NCBI RefSeq assembly: GCF_003286085.1 | Contig: NW_020825288.1 | Coordinates: 10,726,001 to 10,790,000, forward strand | From: Drosophila persimilis | Taxonomy: Eukaryota; Arthropoda; Insecta; Diptera; Drosophilidae | DNA: 64,000 nucleotides | Direction of reading: 5' to 3' | In this document: positions 1 through 14,600 of the stretch, piece by piece | Position numbering within the stretch: position 1 is the stretch's first letter | Layout of the letters: the number at the start of each line of letters is the position of its first letter | Notes under the pieces: model-generated | What the model was told of the DNA's origin: nothing | Seen by the model: the letters and a program-made list of their open reading frames with translations, nothing else | Databases searched by the model: none | Program-made: the position numbers and the translations under genes

Positions 1-479
1 ACAATGTAAGGCATTATTTATTTTTAACTGAGGTCATCAGCGTAGACATCGTCTATTACAGTTCTCTGGCTCGTTGGCTCTCTGCCTCTCCGCCTCTCTA
101 TCAGCGATCCGAATGTGTTCTCGGGTCTCCACTCTGTGGTCTCTCCGATCTCCGATCTCCGATCTCCAGCGTTTCGTACGGCTCGGGTCTGTGCTGTTGT
201 TCTTATTCCAAAGTTAATGTGTTTGGTGGTGCTGTTTTCTGTTCAGCTGTTGAACCCGAACTCTCACCAAATTATGCCACACACAAACACACACTCGTAG
301 CCCTAGCCATAGCCCCAGCGAGGGAGAGAGAAAGAGAGTTCCATGGAGTGCAGGCAGAGGCAGAGGCAGACCGAGACCCAGACCCAATGCCAGCGGGGCC
401 AGCAAACATTATTTGAAATATTTATGCTTGACTTTTGCGCCTCAATGACTTTTGAATTGCCTTGCCTTTGGCTGCTGAG

Positions 480-483
<4 letters not shown>

Positions 484-511
<28 letters not shown>
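484..511. repeat. (AC)n microsatellite
   Basis: Fourteen perfect dinucleotide units. Confidence 0.95.
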
Positions 512-3500
512 GAACATTAGCTGTAATGTATGTGTGTATCTGTGTGCTTTATGTTCGTTCTTAAAGATATGCAGCGATGCGGCCACAGCGGGCACATATG
601 TTGTTGCATCAATGCCTGCGATGGAAGGGATTTCCAAATGCATTCTTCAGTTAGGATCTCCACTCCATCTGGTATCTGGCATATCCATTTCCATCTAGCT
701 GGCTAGCGTTCTTTTAGGATCTTTCCTTATCTTTGGCCAGCATTTCTCTTCTTTCTTTTCTCTTGCCCATTTCTATGGATCCTATGCCTGGCATCAGTTA
801 GAGGATCTCTGCTCTCACGTGGGGTGTACACATTTCTAATAGAGAAACACATCACACGCATTAAATACCCATTAACCTGCATTTAATTTGTCAATATTAG
901 CTCGTCAAAGCCATCAACCGAACCAATCCAATGGAGAAATGCCTTTCTCGGGTTCGTTCTCAGGCCACACTTTTCATTTCTTTCCATTCGAAAGTGAGGC
1001 AACAACACCACAACGACAACACAACAGAAACACAACAACAACTCGGCACGACAGACCCAGCATGCCTGAATGTTGACCTTTTCACAGCTGGAACCATCTT
1101 TCAAATCATAGTTCTTGCTGCCATCTCTCTGATCTCTGGGATCTCCTCTCCCTATGGTCCGGGTCTCGGACTCTGTCCGTCTGTCCGTCCGTCTCTGTAC
1201 CGCTCTCGTAGCACATTTGCTCGGCCCATTGCTCGTGCGCTTGTCAATTTCTGTCAGTTGCTTGTCAAAAAATTTGTTTGGCTGTAAAAATGCAGTGAAA
1301 ACGTTTAACAAAAAACAAAAAAACGACAACAACAGCTGAAAAAAAAAAAACAGAAAAATTTCAAACACGATTTTCATGTAAAGCATCCAGAAAATGATTG
1401 ACGAACTGAGTGACGAGCTGACTAACTTCAGTCGCAGGGGAAAATCGTATTGTACAGTATGCCCCATGGTCTCCCCCAGTTTCCAGTGCCCAACGTTCCC
1501 GGCCTCCCCCCATTACTAGTATCCCATCCCATCCCATCTGGCTGCATAATTAACCTTTTGGCCATACTACATATTGTATTGTGGGTTTACGAGTATGTTC
1601 GTATACAAATAGGAAGAGTGTGTACATATGTATGTGTGTGCACACCATACCTGTCATTCGTTCATTCGTTCATTCCTCCTTTACTCGCTGCGGACCCAGA
1701 GCTGGTCTGTTTGCTTTTGTTTACAGCGTAATTTGTTGATAAATAAATGTGAAAATGCAAACAAATCAGAGCAACCACTGTGCTACGCAATCGAGGGCTC
1801 CCGCTCTAGTCCATATGTATGTACATATATGTATGTAGGTCCGACCACCCCCACGGCATATAAGGGCTCTGTTCTGTGTTGGACACGTAGGAAATATTGA
1901 ACGCATATTTGCCACTCATTCCCTTCATGGCATACTCCAGCATTTTGGCCAATTTGTCACACCTCTGTTGCGTAGGTGCCGCAGTTATAGTTTTTTTCAC
2001 GCTTTAGAAATTGCCTAGAAATTGGACGCTGAAGGGCGCTGCTTGAAAAATGTGCAAAATTAGCATTTTTTAACGAAGTTGGTTATTAATTTTAATTTTG
2101 TTATACTCGTGCTATTAGCCGTGTCTGTCGTCTGTTTTGGTCATTTTCATGCGTTCATTCACGCTTCGCCTGCTGGCCCAGCAGGTGATCTGATGGCGTC
2201 TGAGACTGAGGGTGATCTAATCGCAGTCTCTCTCTCTCTCCCTCTGGCAAGTGCTGGCAAATTTTTGGCCACAATTAGGCAATTAATTTAGCCAAAAAGA
2301 GCGGAAATGGAAATGGAAGAGTGCCCCACGCGCGACGGAGCTTTCATTCAAAAAAAAAACAAGAGCCAGTGAAAAATTTCTTAATGATAGACATTCACTT
2401 TTTATGGACACGCCGAGGTGTGTGTCTTAATGGAGTGAAATTTCTAGTAATTGAGCGAGACGAGGCTCTGGCTTTTTAGGCGAGCATTTGATGAATATTT
2501 GAGTGAGTTTTTTTGATTGTTTTTTGTTTTTTTGCAACAATTCCGAGTCTTTGCCTTCTTCCTCTGGCTCTGCTGCTGCTGTTGTTGGGTGCTGCATTTG
2601 TTATGCAAATCAAGTGCCGCCATATGTACTCGTACTACACTACATATACTCGTACATCCCATATGAGACCCATAAGAAAACGCTGCTCGAGCCAGGCCAG
2701 TCGGTAGTGGAGCTACATAGTTGGAGCCGGAGATGGTGATGGCGGTGATGGAGCTGGAGCCCGGACCAGGCCAGGGCAGGCCAGGCCAGGCCAGGCCCGA
2801 ACTACAGACCGAGTAGTCGGAGCACACAAAATTGAAATCAACTGAAACCAAACCCGCGAACTGGTTGTGTAGGCAGCACACGTACAAGGTCTTCAAATAT
2901 GGCTCTTTATTTAGCTTTTGCCCGTCTATTGCTGTTGCTGTTGCTGTTGCTGTTTCCTTTGCTGTTGGTCTTTTCTAAGCATTTTTCTTCTATTTCTTGT
3001 GTGTGTCGGGGGGATTTTAGACGCTATAATAGCATTAATTTACCATACAATTTCATATTTATGGCCATTGTACAACGAAGTGCAATTCGATTTTTTTTTT
3101 CCATTTTTTTTTGCAGTTTCCATTTATTTTTGTTTTTTCTCTCTGTTTTTGTTTTCTGTGTGGGCGGTTTGTTTACATTTGCGCCCCTTTTTTCTTGGGG
3201 TTTTAATTAAAATTGTTTTTTTTATTCAGTTACAGCCCTCGCAGTGGTGTGCTTCACAATAATTGATTAATTTCATTTAATTTTAATGGCGAAACCTTTG
3301 AGCGATTAGAATTTGCTTGAGTCATCATCAGACGTGAGTTACTGTCGATTGGCTGTCGTGTCTCGTCTCGTCTCTCTCTAAAAGCAAGTCCTATGCATGA
3401 TTGAATGCATATAGAATATATATACATATATATATTCGTAGTGCTTACAGTCAGGAGAGCTTTTCCACTTTACAGTACGGATGTATTGGCTGGGCTGTGG

Positions 3501-4554
3501 TGGCGCCTTCATAAAGTATAATTTCCATTGACCTTTGTCCGCCAAATGGGATGATCTCTATATGGCAGATAGTGCTCGGATGAGATCATAATGGCTGTTG
3601 TTTTTCGAATATTCTCAGCTAATTTGTATAATCTTTGTGCTAATTATTTCCTATATTCTTTTCATTCCAGGTTGGTTGACCCACATCAAAATCGAACACC
3701 CCTCAAAAGCCCCCCCTTTGGCGTTTTGTTTTGGCCCGTTCTAGACGTGCGTTTTCGCTGAGAGTGCTATCGCGAGAGCGCCAGCCATATGGCGACAGAG
3801 ACTGACTCAGAGACAGACTACTATGAGTAGTACGAGTATGTATGGATATTCGTACACAAACAAACAATATATCAGCTGTCTGCTAAATGCAATAAGAAAG
3901 TCGGGCCAACTCGAAATCGGTCGTACAATTTTTCGATATGCTGACGGGGCTAAAGACGGGGCTGTGGCTGTGGCTCTGATCTGGTGACGTAAGTGCCGAC
4001 AGCAATTGCCTTACTCGCACTCTTGTGCTGGGTTAAGGGATCGAGAGTACTGAGCACTCAGTACTGAATGAAGCGCGTGTAAATTGACTTTTTGTGAACT
4101 TTATCGCCCGAACTGTGGTGGGAATTAGTCATACCTGATCGGACCTGAACGTATGTATTAAGGCATGTATATGTAAGGCCTTAACGCTGAGATTTCCTGT
4201 TTTTTCTGGAGGTTACTTAAGGTTTTTTCCTTATATTTCCAAGTCCAAGAACTTTTTTGGCAATCTTATTGACTGCCTGCCAGTTTGGGGCCTTCTTTCA
4301 TGAATGAAGAAATGAATGAGTTCATCATGAAGTCAGCAGTCTGTTGGTCTGTTGTTTAACCAAAAGAGACATCAGACATACGGCAGGCATGCGGTCAGGT
4401 CTCTTGGTCTCCCAAGAACTGCGTGGGGTGTTGTCTTAGTCATCACCATGAGGAAATGCAGCCAAGAGCCAGAGTTGACTGCACTTTGTCAGCAGCAACT
4501 GCAATGCTCAGAACGGGACTGATAAGAGACCCACTGTTTAGTTTCCAGCAGAAC

Positions 4555-4581
<27 letters not shown>
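4555..4581. repeat. (CAG)9 microsatellite
   Basis: Nine perfect CAG units. The surrounding 64-codon frame has no other sign of coding. Confidence 0.9.
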
Positions 4582-4585
<4 letters not shown>

Positions 4586-7500
4586 CAGCCCAGCAGAAAG
4601 ACGGGCCATGTAGATAAGAGCCGAGCCGATGTCGGGGCATAAACAATTTTCAATTTGATTTATGGCATGTAAATTTATGGAAATTTACTGGCGGATCCGA
4701 TGGTGATAATGGTTGGAAAGCCGTAGTGGACTCTTGCTCGTGGTTTTCCATGTACATGAGAATGCTAGTGCAGCTCAATTGCAGCGCATTCCAATTATAT
4801 TATATCATGTGGCTCGGTCGGGCAAAACATTATCGCATTTGGCAGTAGACTCTTGGCCGCTCTTGGCAAGACTCTAGACTCTAGACTCCAGATATGTAAA
4901 GAGCGAAACAAGTTGTAGAACAAGTTTTTGGAACGCCTTTCTGCCACTGCCACCACTCGCTCAAGCATTCAGTATTCAGTTTTCAATTTCTGGCTTTATT
5001 TTGAACACCCAGAACGCAGAACCGCCGAGCACTACAATGTATGAAAGACAAGTCTTAATTACCCAATATTTATTTGTATTTTTTTGTATTAAAAAATATC
5101 TCTGTATACGTACGTATTCGACTACATACTCACATCTGTATGTATGTATGTGCTACGTACTCGTTCGTTCGCCCGCGGCGCTAATGAACTTCGCTGTCCG
5201 TCCGTCTGTCCGTCGTCTTGTTAATAATTATTAAAATTTTCGGTTTTTTTGGGGCTGTTTCTGTTTGTTGCTGGAGCTGGAGCTGGAGCTGCCTCTGTAG
5301 TTGCTTTTAACGCGTTCAACTGGCTTTTGAATTGATTTCGGCAATTAAAGGCCCCTAAATGAAATTGAAAACGCGCCAAAAAAAAAAGGAAAGAAAAAAC
5401 ATTATAAATATTATTGCGGGACACTCGAGAGCTTTGATTGATGACTATTCGATTGGCAGGGGCACGGGCAGCAGCAGAAGCAGCAGCAGCAGCAATTCTT
5501 GTAGGAAATATTTTATTCAACAATTTTATTTTAGGGGCTACACACGTGCAGGGCTCTCTCTCCCCCGTTTCTCTCTCTCTTATCAGTATGAGACTGGGCT
5601 TCGTTCATTAAGAGCTGATAAACAGTTACCAGTTCTGTGGGACCTCCAGCCTGATAATCTCCCAGTAGTGTGGAGTGCGGAGTGTGTTTCGCTGAGAGAG
5701 TTTTTCTTATAGATAGCGCCACGGCTAGTTCCATTCGGGTTTGTTTCTCATTTTTCATTCGTATTCCGTTTTTTTTCCTTTTATCGCGCCTGATAAAACG
5801 CTGGCGTTATGTATTTGTGACTTAATTAGTTTGCCAGGCAGGTCGACGCCATGTGGGCAGTAGATCGTACCGGACCGGATCTGTTTCGGCCAACGAAAGG
5901 CCAGAAAATTTTGGAGAAGAAGAAAAAAATTAATTAGTGACGCCGCCAGGGCGCTGATAAGCAAATAAATAAACACAGAAACAAATAAATAAATAAACAT
6001 GGGATAGGGTACTGGTTTGGGGTAGAACTTTCCTCCTGGTTAGTGGGTCAAAGAAAGGAGCACCCACCCGTTACTGGGAGAGAGAGAGAGAACGAAGCAG
6101 ATGTGGCCAGACACTTGACAGGTGACCAGGCATTAGTCACATTGCACAATATATAGATGTATTCTCTGAGATTTGCTTAGAAAATTTGTAAATTTGTGCG
6201 CCACGTCCCCCATGACCACCCACCGGTTGCTCTCTGGCGTCGCTCGGCGCTCGGCGCTCGTCGCTCGTCGCGCCATGTGTCAGGCCTTGAACAATTGCCA
6301 AAAATTTGCCATGCCGAGTCCCCGCCACGAAGAGATTTATAATTCAGCATAGAACACGAGCAGCAACAAATACAATAATTAGTGGCAGAAATAGAAGGCT
6401 TTAAGCACTGCTGATCTCTGGGCAATAAAAAAACTACAAAATCCCCAGCAATCAGCATTTCATTTCTCTCCATCTGAATATAATCGGTTTCTGTGTGTGA
6501 GACTTGTGTTTTGTTTTTTTTTTGTTTTTTCATCGCGTCGTAAAACAGTTTATATTGAGATTGAGTTGCAAAGGCTACAAATGTCGCCATTTATAAATAC
6601 CGCAATAAATTGGTTAAGGTCGAATCGGGCATAAATCTATGGCCCAACGAAAACGCAGGCATAAATCTGGCATAAGACGCACATACAGATGCTGGGGTGT
6701 TTGGTCTGATTTTAACGACTTTTCCTCGGGTTTTATGAATGATTTTCATGGATGGGATCAGCCGCATGTTGCAATGATAACAGGAACTGGGTAGAGGTAG
6801 GAGTTAAAGGCATTCCTGCAATTCCAATGACGTCACCCTGTCTGCTGCTATTCAGAAACCCAGTTGGTCCATAAATCATTCTGGCCTAGACGAGGGAATT
6901 ATGATTTACAGCCGACATGTGGGCATATACGAGTACTTGGAGTAAACTCCAAGTGTATTTGCATGCCGACAAGTCAATCACCAGTTGACGCTGATAAATT
7001 TAATCGCCAGTGGCAGAATGATCCGCTGTGGCTGTCTGTGGCACTCATTATAGAATTTATAATTAAACGCAATTATTTACAACTATGTGGATGGAGGAGG
7101 AAGATTGAGGAGCACTGACCAGGGCCTGGATTGGACTGGCCTGGACTCTGACGATGATTATAAAGAACCTCCGATGGCCGATGTCCGATGTCGGATGTCC
7201 CACGTCTGTCAGCTAACCGCATTCTGTAATTCTGTAATTATTTTTACAAAGTGCTCTCAACGCGCTGCCTCTCGGATACGCTCTGTTTGAAACGAACAAC
7301 GAAAACAAGTGATTAGATGGCAGCCGCCCCAGCCAATTTCACAGTACTGTTTCGATTCAGTGGATGTTCTGTTCTGTTCTGTTCTGTTTTGTTGTACAAT
7401 ATGTGTGTATCTGGACCCCTGTACTTCGTACAGATGTATCTGTATCCGCATGCACACGCCGGACAGTCGAACAAACGCGTTTGCTGATAGACGACCGAGC

Positions 7501-8953
7501 CAGTGGCTGTGGCTGTGGCTCTGGCTGTGGCCCAGGCCGGGCCGCCTGACTGACCATTACAAATGTTCACTTAGTCGGGGCCACAGATATGGGATATGGC
7601 CCCGTCGCCACTAAAGCCGCACAGTCGCACAGTCGCAGAGTGAAAGAGTTAGATAGAGAGAGAGTTTTGCATCGTCTGCCGCATGCCGCATGCCGCAAGC
7701 CGCTTGCAGTTTTTATTTTTTTTTTATATATTTTTGTCGTTGTTGATTATTTCTACAAAAGCCACTAATGGATTTTGATATGCACAACACAGCAGCAGCA
7801 GAGGCAGCGGCACACTCACAGACACACGCATATTTCTATTAAGATGATGGGACGACTGGCCATTGGCCACTGTCCACTGGCCACTGGCCACTGGCCACAC
7901 TCCACTCCAAGCCATTCTCCACTTCACTCGGCTCCCAGTCCATTCCTCTGGCAGCTCCAAGGGGGCTACTTTATATGCCTGACTTGCGGCAAACGAACGT
8001 CCAGCGGCATGCCAGATAAAGTTCTTGCGCTTTTCGGTAAAAGTGCAATCGTTAGAATGTGAGTGGACTCGAGTCGAATGGAGTGTGGAGTGGAGCGGAG
8101 CCAAGTGTGGATTGGATTGGACTTGGGTTTGGGATTGAGCAGACCAGGGGACGGGATGCACTGTGATGGGATGGGAACCGATCGACGACGACGACCCGCT
8201 TAATTATCAAAGACATTCTTCTCAATGGGTTTGCCAGAGTTGCTTCCGAGAGGAGTGCCCCGTTGCCCGGCTTAAAGGCGGGGTCAAGCCGCACAATGAG
8301 AGCCGCCTGTCCCTGTCTGTTTCTCTGGCTCTTTCTGTCTCTTTCTAGCTCCTTCTGGCCGTCTGTCAGTGAGTGATCTAATGTGCTATCCAGGAAGCGC
8401 AGTTGCAGATGTTTAACCAAAAAAAAAAACACAGGAACGGCACAGAACAGCAGCAAGAGTAAAGGCCCAGCCTGTTTGCGTCTCCTGGCCGACAGCTTTT
8501 AGGGTCTGGGCATAAACAAAAAAATGGGAAGGACAGAAGCGGGTCTAGGGTGTGGGTGCCAGGGTGCAGGGTGCTTAGGAACCCAACACTAAACTAATGG
8601 CAATGGCAATGACTGCGGCTGTGGCTGCCACGCCGACGTAGCACGGTTCAATGAATTACTTCATTAGTGCAGGCGTGTTCCGTGCGGCATGCGTTGCCCG
8701 TCTCCGTGGCTGTTGGACGTTGTATCTCAAAGATACAGCCAGCCAGACACAGTCCAGTCAGTCCCGGCCTAGGCCCCGGCCCATGCCCATGCCAATGCCC
8801 AGCGAGGCAGACAGCAGTGTGGCGGTGGTGGCTGCGCCTCTTCGTGGCACTTTGAAGTGCTCACATGTTGCCATCGCGTCAACTATTGCTGTTGCTGTGC
8901 GTTGAAATTAGCTGCCTGCTGCCGCTCCTGGCTGAGAAGGCCGAGGACTCCAC

Positions 8954-9006
8954 GCCACTCCACTCCACTCCACTCCAGTCCAGTCCAGTCCACTCTACTC
9001 CATTCC
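8954..9006. repeat. CACTC/CCAGT pentanucleotide array
   Basis: About ten 5-bp units, mostly CACTC with several CAGTC variants. Confidence 0.8.
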
Positions 9007-9870
9007 GTTCTGCCTGCCCCTTAATTGCGGAAGTTATGAGCATGGAATTTTAATTATTTCACTCGAGAGAAGAGCTGTCGCTCCTGTTGTTGCTGCTGCT
9101 GCTGCTGCCTCTTCTGCTGCTGTTGTTGCTGCTGCTGCTGCTGTTGCATTGTTAGCTGGTTTACAGTTAGCCCAACATTTTGGGTCTGGACAAACATCCG
9201 CCAAACCTTGGATCGTGCAGCTCCTCCTCAGTCTCTGTCTCTGTTTACCTCTCTTCTCATCTGTGGCTTAGAAAGTGTCAAGACGAATGATTGCATTGCA
9301 TTCTACGCACTGAGAAAAACTGTGGAAGAATGTCTGTTTGCGTTTGCGTTTGTGTTCCCAATTTTCCCCATATTTAGTTCTAGACGTGACACTTTCGAAT
9401 GCTTTTTCCCCCCGCAGTTCCCCCCGCCATCGACGGCGGGGAAGATTTTCTTTGAGCTTTCCTTGAGGCGGCTATGGCATGGCCTCTGCTGTGTTCTGGT
9501 TCCTTTTGTGTGTGCGAGGGGGGTTCATGTGTGTGTGTGTGTTTGTTCAGCCGCAGTGGCAGTGGCAGTGGCAGCCAACAAACTTGCGTTGGAGTTGCCT
9601 TCTAAAGGCCAAGTGGCCAAGAGAGCCGCTCGGTTACTTAATGCACTCACTGCGTGGCGGCTCAGTCATTCACTTCCTTGCTGGCATATGCCTGATACCC
9701 TGGGCACAGGGTATCATGAGTCTGAGCAGCTGCTTGCCATGCAGAAACGTTCAATGTTTGAGGGTAACCATGACTTCGGCTATGCTGCTGCTGGTTTTCA
9801 AATGCAAAAGCAAACAAAAGCACACAAAAACTGGCTAAGAGCAGCTGATGGCCATGTCGATGTATCTCTC

Positions 9871-9912
9871 TTGGCTGTTGGTTGTTGGTTGTTGGTTGTT
9901 GGCTGTTGGCTG
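9871..9912. repeat. TTGGYTG array
   Basis: Six 7-bp units of TTGGTTG/TTGGCTG type. Confidence 0.8.
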
Positions 9913-11532
9913 ATGCTTCTCTTCTGAGATGGATGGAGACGTCGTTTAAGATTAAGACGACTTCTTCTTTCAGCTGCGACGAGGATCGTGTTGTAGTTGT
10001 AGCTGTAGTTGTTGCTGCTGCATCGAGTGCGTGTTGCTGCTGCCACGGCTGCTGTGCTGTGTGGCTGTGAGGCTGTGAGGCTGTGTGGCGTGGCTGTGCT
10101 GCTGGCGAGGTGAGTGATGATGATGAATGTGTTACAACGAAGGTTAACGACTTTCAGCTTTATAAACAACAAAAACAACAACCACAAACGCAGTTGCTGC
10201 AAACAGCTGATGGCGTATCTGGCTCTGGCTCTGGCTCTCTTCTATTGTATCTCAAGAATGAAGGGGGTAGGGGGGGATGCTCTGGGAGACCTACATATGT
10301 ACTATATGTTTGTGCCCCTTGCGGTGTCTGCTAATTAAGCCGCCAACAAGCTAATTATATGTGCCGTCTGGCACTCTAATTGCAATTTAAATAAATGTGG
10401 CAGGCGGTCGAACCAGGTTCGGTCAACCAGTTTGGCATTTGGCCAAAAAGGAGCGTTTTAAATTTCAATTTGTAGAAGTCAGCGCGTTGTCAATGCAGTT
10501 GAAAGATTCTGCGACAACACACGGGACTCTCTCTCTCTCTCTCTCTGTCTCTGTGTGTCTCTGTGTGCATCTGCCATCTGCTCTTAACAACTAAATTACA
10601 CTTGTCTGCATGTTTACAATTTACTCCTCACAGATACACACACACACACACAGCCAGACTGCCAGAGAATGTGAGCAGCAAATGTTCGGGGCAAAAGCAG
10701 GGACGTAGGCACAGCCACAGTCACAGTCACAGTTTCGGCCGAAGTTAGTCACTCTGTCCAGGCCAGGCCAGGCCAGCACAGGCCAGTCAGTTTGTCTCTG
10801 GTTTGGGCCAAGATTGCAATGAGGTTAGCGGCGCAATCTGCTCAAATATAGATGGCTAGTTAGATGGACAAACGGACGGGCAGCCAACCAGCAACATGTG
10901 TAGCCATGTAGCAACATCAACTGCAACTGCAACAACCGGGCCTGCCCCGATCCATGGCTGCCTGGCTGCTTGGCTGCTTGGCTTCTTGGCTATTCTAATT
11001 GCGCACAAGCTTAGCAGCTTTTAGTTACTTTGTAGACTTTTAGTTGCCATCAAACCACTCTCTGGGGGCTCTGCTCTCTTGGCCAGCTAACGATTTTTGC
11101 ATACACGTGAGAGCCCAGCCGGCCTGTTAATTTATGCAATGGCCTAAACTTGAACTGAACGTCGAACCTCGAACGCCGAACGCTGAACGCTGAATGCTGT
11201 CTCCGTGTGTTGGCAATAAATTGCCTGCCGGACCCGGCCAAGTGTTGCCAAATAAATGTTCTATTGATTTCTGCAACACCTTGTCTTCGATTCGACAAAA
11301 AAAGGCTAACTGACTAACTGTTCTGTCAAAATGTTAGCTGCTGCTGCCCACATGGGCAACGGCAACGGCAACGGCAACGTTGCAGCCACACAAAACGCCA
11401 TACTCGCATCTGAGAGAGCGCCGAGCATTGCATGTGGCATGAAATTCAGTTGAAATAATGACACACCCGTTTCGATTCATACGATTCAGACGTTTCATAC
11501 GAGTATGGCTGATACAAAAATACAAACAAACG

Positions 11533-11563
11533 CAGATACAGATACAGATACAGATACAGATAC
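11533..11563. repeat. (CAGATA)n microsatellite
   Basis: Five perfect hexanucleotide units. Confidence 0.9.
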
Positions 11564-11985
11564 ACATCTCTCTCCAGCCCCAGCCCCAGCCCCAGCTCCA
11601 GCTACAGCTCATAGATTTTTTTTCACTTGAAAATGAAATGAAAATTACCGAACTGTAACCATATGTGGCGGTCCGCTGCTTCATGCTGCTTTTATGTCCC
11701 TGCTACGCTACCCCTGGAGACGGGTTCCCTCAGCTATGGGTAGACCTTTGGGCTGCTCTCTGCCCATTAAATCGCATTTAATTATGCACATAAAAAACCA
11801 CCGAACAGACAGCCAATTAGTTTTCTGCAAGTAAGTGGATCGGATGCCAATTGTTTGCACAATTAAATTGATTGCCCCCCGGCGATAGACTGTGATCCTC
11901 ACATCACTTTTTTAAGGGTTTTTCTTTTGCCAATTTTGATGGTTATTTAATACCTTTTTTGTGTGCCGAGAATTTCCATTATGCC

Positions 11986-12032
11986 CAGATCCAGACGCAG
12001 ACCCAGACCCAGACCCAGACCCAGACCCAGAC
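11986..12032. repeat. (CCCAGA)n microsatellite
   Basis: About seven hexanucleotide units, the first two imperfect. Confidence 0.85.
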
Positions 12033-12619
12033 CTCCCACAATTTGTGTGTGGCCAAAGGTTAATTACAATTTATTGCCTGCTTTTTGAAAACCCATCAAA
12101 TTGTTGTCGTTCCGCTCACTTGCTCCCCATTTGCTTGCCTGTGTGCCCATGGCTGTGTCTATGGGGATCTGGAGCTCGGTGCTTCTGTCGTTTTGTCCTA
12201 TGATCGCACAATTTTGATTAGGCAACCGTCAACAATTTAATTGCACATTTGCATCAGAGTGGAAAGTCGGTCCGGACTGTCATCGGGGATTGGATTGGAA
12301 GGGAATGGTGCTGCTCTTGGCTAGCGGGGTTTTCAGGTACTGGCACAGGCACAGGCACAGGCCACGTTTGATTTCTTAATTGTCGCTAAATGCGGGACGG
12401 GACATTGTATTTTCAGCCTGACAACATTGTTGTTGTTTCTGTTTCTGTTTCGGTTGTTGTTTCTGTTTGTTTCAACCATTGTTGCTGCTGCCTGCCTTGC
12501 TGCCATGCTGCCTGCCTGCCTGCTTTCTGCGGCTGTTGCCTGTTGTCTGTAGCCGCATTATCGTCGATCATTTTGTTTGCAATGAGTTTTTGTGGTTGCC
12601 GGAGCACACGAAATGAATG

Positions 12620-12645
12620 TACACACACACACACACACACACACA
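12620..12645. repeat. (AC)n microsatellite
   Basis: About thirteen dinucleotide units. Confidence 0.9.
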
Positions 12646-14399
12646 GCTGTTAAGGAATTGTCGAACGAAACGACGATCATGGTGGTAATTTCCACAAACG
12701 GGAACGGGAACGGGAACCCTATCCCCGATACTGTCAGCCTGCTGCCTGCTGCCTGCTGCTGCTGCTGGTAGAGGGGTCACAGTTTTAATTGCTTCAATTT
12801 GAATTTATTTTTATTTCCACTCTCTAGGCTACCCTCTCCTTGAGCGCGCCACTTGAGCCTAGTTCAATCCTCGCCCTGTCGTGTGGCTGCTGCCGATACC
12901 TGCATATATTACCCAATGAGAGACTGTGTTACAGGGGTGGTGCTGATAGATGGCTGGAGACACACCCACATCCGGGCAGAAGAAGCTATCGGCTAACCCT
13001 CCTCAGTCCTCAGTCCTCAGTCCACAGTCCAGAGCTCTACTTCCAGTTCGCACCCACTTCGAATGGGTTTCCCATTTCGTGCCTGTTTTCCCATGGGCAG
13101 AGCGTCGGCACACTTTCACTACTTAAAACACTAAAATAACTTATATTTAGTAATTTCAGCTGCGCTTAATTTACATTTAAATATAATTTTCCTCGAATCG
13201 AGCGACAGTTTCTAATCTCTTTCCGCTGGCCGCTTCGAAGCGCAGTATTCAATGGATTTTTGAGTATTTTTCCCCTCCGTTTTTTTAATCGCTAAACTGT
13301 CTCATAAACCCGGCATTTTATTTGACAAGCGCGCGCTTCGGCATACGAAAGTAGCAGCCAGCCAGTAGGCAGCAGCCAGCAATCGAATTTCTTTTTGATA
13401 GAAAACGCACTCTGCGTATACGCAATATCAAGCATTCACTCACTCGCGTGGCACATTAGTGGCACATTATGAGCCATTTTCCCAGTCCAATAACTCAAAA
13501 TTATGTTGTGCTTTGGCTGACAGCTATCGCCGCTCGTGTATTATTGATTCAATTTCGATTTTGATTATCGGCGGCTGCGGCAGCTAAGCCGAAAATCCAT
13601 TCAATCCCAATCCCAGACCCAGTCCAATTCGGTCAGTCTTTCAGATGGTAATACCCATTTTGACTGCCATTGTTTCTTCTTATTTATGATTGTAATTATT
13701 ATAATTTGTTAGGCACATTACGAAACACACACTTTTACGTAAGCTTTCAAAATGGAGTTGGTTCAAGGATGAAGTGGACCTTAAGTTTAATTCAACTTCA
13801 AACAGGAAGCCAGCAACAAAATTATATATATGGAGTAGGTCTCGTCTCGGCTTAGAGCCCCCGCCTTTAAGCCAATTTGGGCTGCCACCGCGGCGGCGGA
13901 TATGGACTCAGCCATAACTCATGTGGCGGCGCAAATAATTTGATATCAAAGAGCGTCGTCTCTCGGGCGATCGCATAAATTTATGCAGCCTCCATGGAGC
14001 AAAGCAAAGGAAGGAATGGAAAGGCAAGGAAAGGTGTTAGAACCTTTTAGTTTTTGTGGCTTGTTTTCGTGTTAAGAATTTATGGCTGTTTAAACAGACA
14101 GATAAAGTTGGGGTGTCGTTAGTGATTTATGGTGGGATTGGGCCAGTGTGATTGGATTTCTAAGCCTCTCTTTCTCTCTAAGCCCCAAAGTTCAGCTTCG
14201 GTTTGACATTGAATGGAAAGAGCCGAAGCGCCGCTGGAAATGGGTTGTCTTTGTGTCTGTGTGCCTCTGGGGGCCCGGCGTGTGAATTCTGTTTCCGTTG
14301 CAACTTTCAAAGTAAGAAGAGACGCCGCAAATTAAGTCAAGGTTGCTGCTGCATTGTATTACTCATAAACTGAACTGAACTGAGTGTTGGAGTGTTGGA

Positions 14400-14576
14400 T
14401 TACGCTTTGCGAACTGTGCCACAGAGAGTGTTCGTCCGCAAAATGTGGGCGAATGGAATGCCATCGCATAGGGTTTCAAGGCACTCGATGACGCGCGTAT
14501 CTTCGGGAGGAAATACCATACCAATGCAGCCGATAACAAAACTTTCCATAGAAAAAGCGAACATATGGAATTCCAT
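14400..14576 (-). CDS. Possible 58-residue cysteine-bearing ORF
   Basis: A minus-strand frame from ATG at 14576 to TAA at 14402-14400 begins just past the poly(A) signal of the preceding gene. It encodes four cysteines in segments such as RVIECLETLCDGIPF and RTNTLCGTVRKA. Codon use in its second half looks coding. There is no good signal peptide, no convincing promoter and no nearby AATAAA. It may be an exon of a longer gene, a decayed gene, or chance. Confidence 0.25.
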   Translation of the reverse strand: MEFHMFAFSMESFVIGCIGMVFPPEDTRVIECLETLCDGIPFAHILRTNTLCGTVRKA

Positions 14577-14600
14577 GAATGAATGCAAGTAATCGGTGCT

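Larger units (their letters stand above)
1..14399. other. Non-coding, microsatellite-rich flank
   Basis: I find no gene here on either strand. Long open frames such as 9208-9927 read through GT, GCTGTT and TTGG repeats and are treated as chance. The region holds CA, CAG, CACTC, CAGATA and CCCAGA arrays listed separately, and a perfect CRE-like TGACGTCA at 6828-6835, which is expected about once by chance. It may be intergenic or a long intron. Confidence 0.5.

Noticed and set aside
6828..6835. TGACGTCA CRE palindrome
   Set aside because: An 8-bp match is expected about once in 64 kb, and no promoter is nearby.
9208..9927. 239-codon plus-strand ORF
   Set aside because: Its composition comes from GT, GTGGCA and TTGGTTG repeats. 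No motif or signal supports it.
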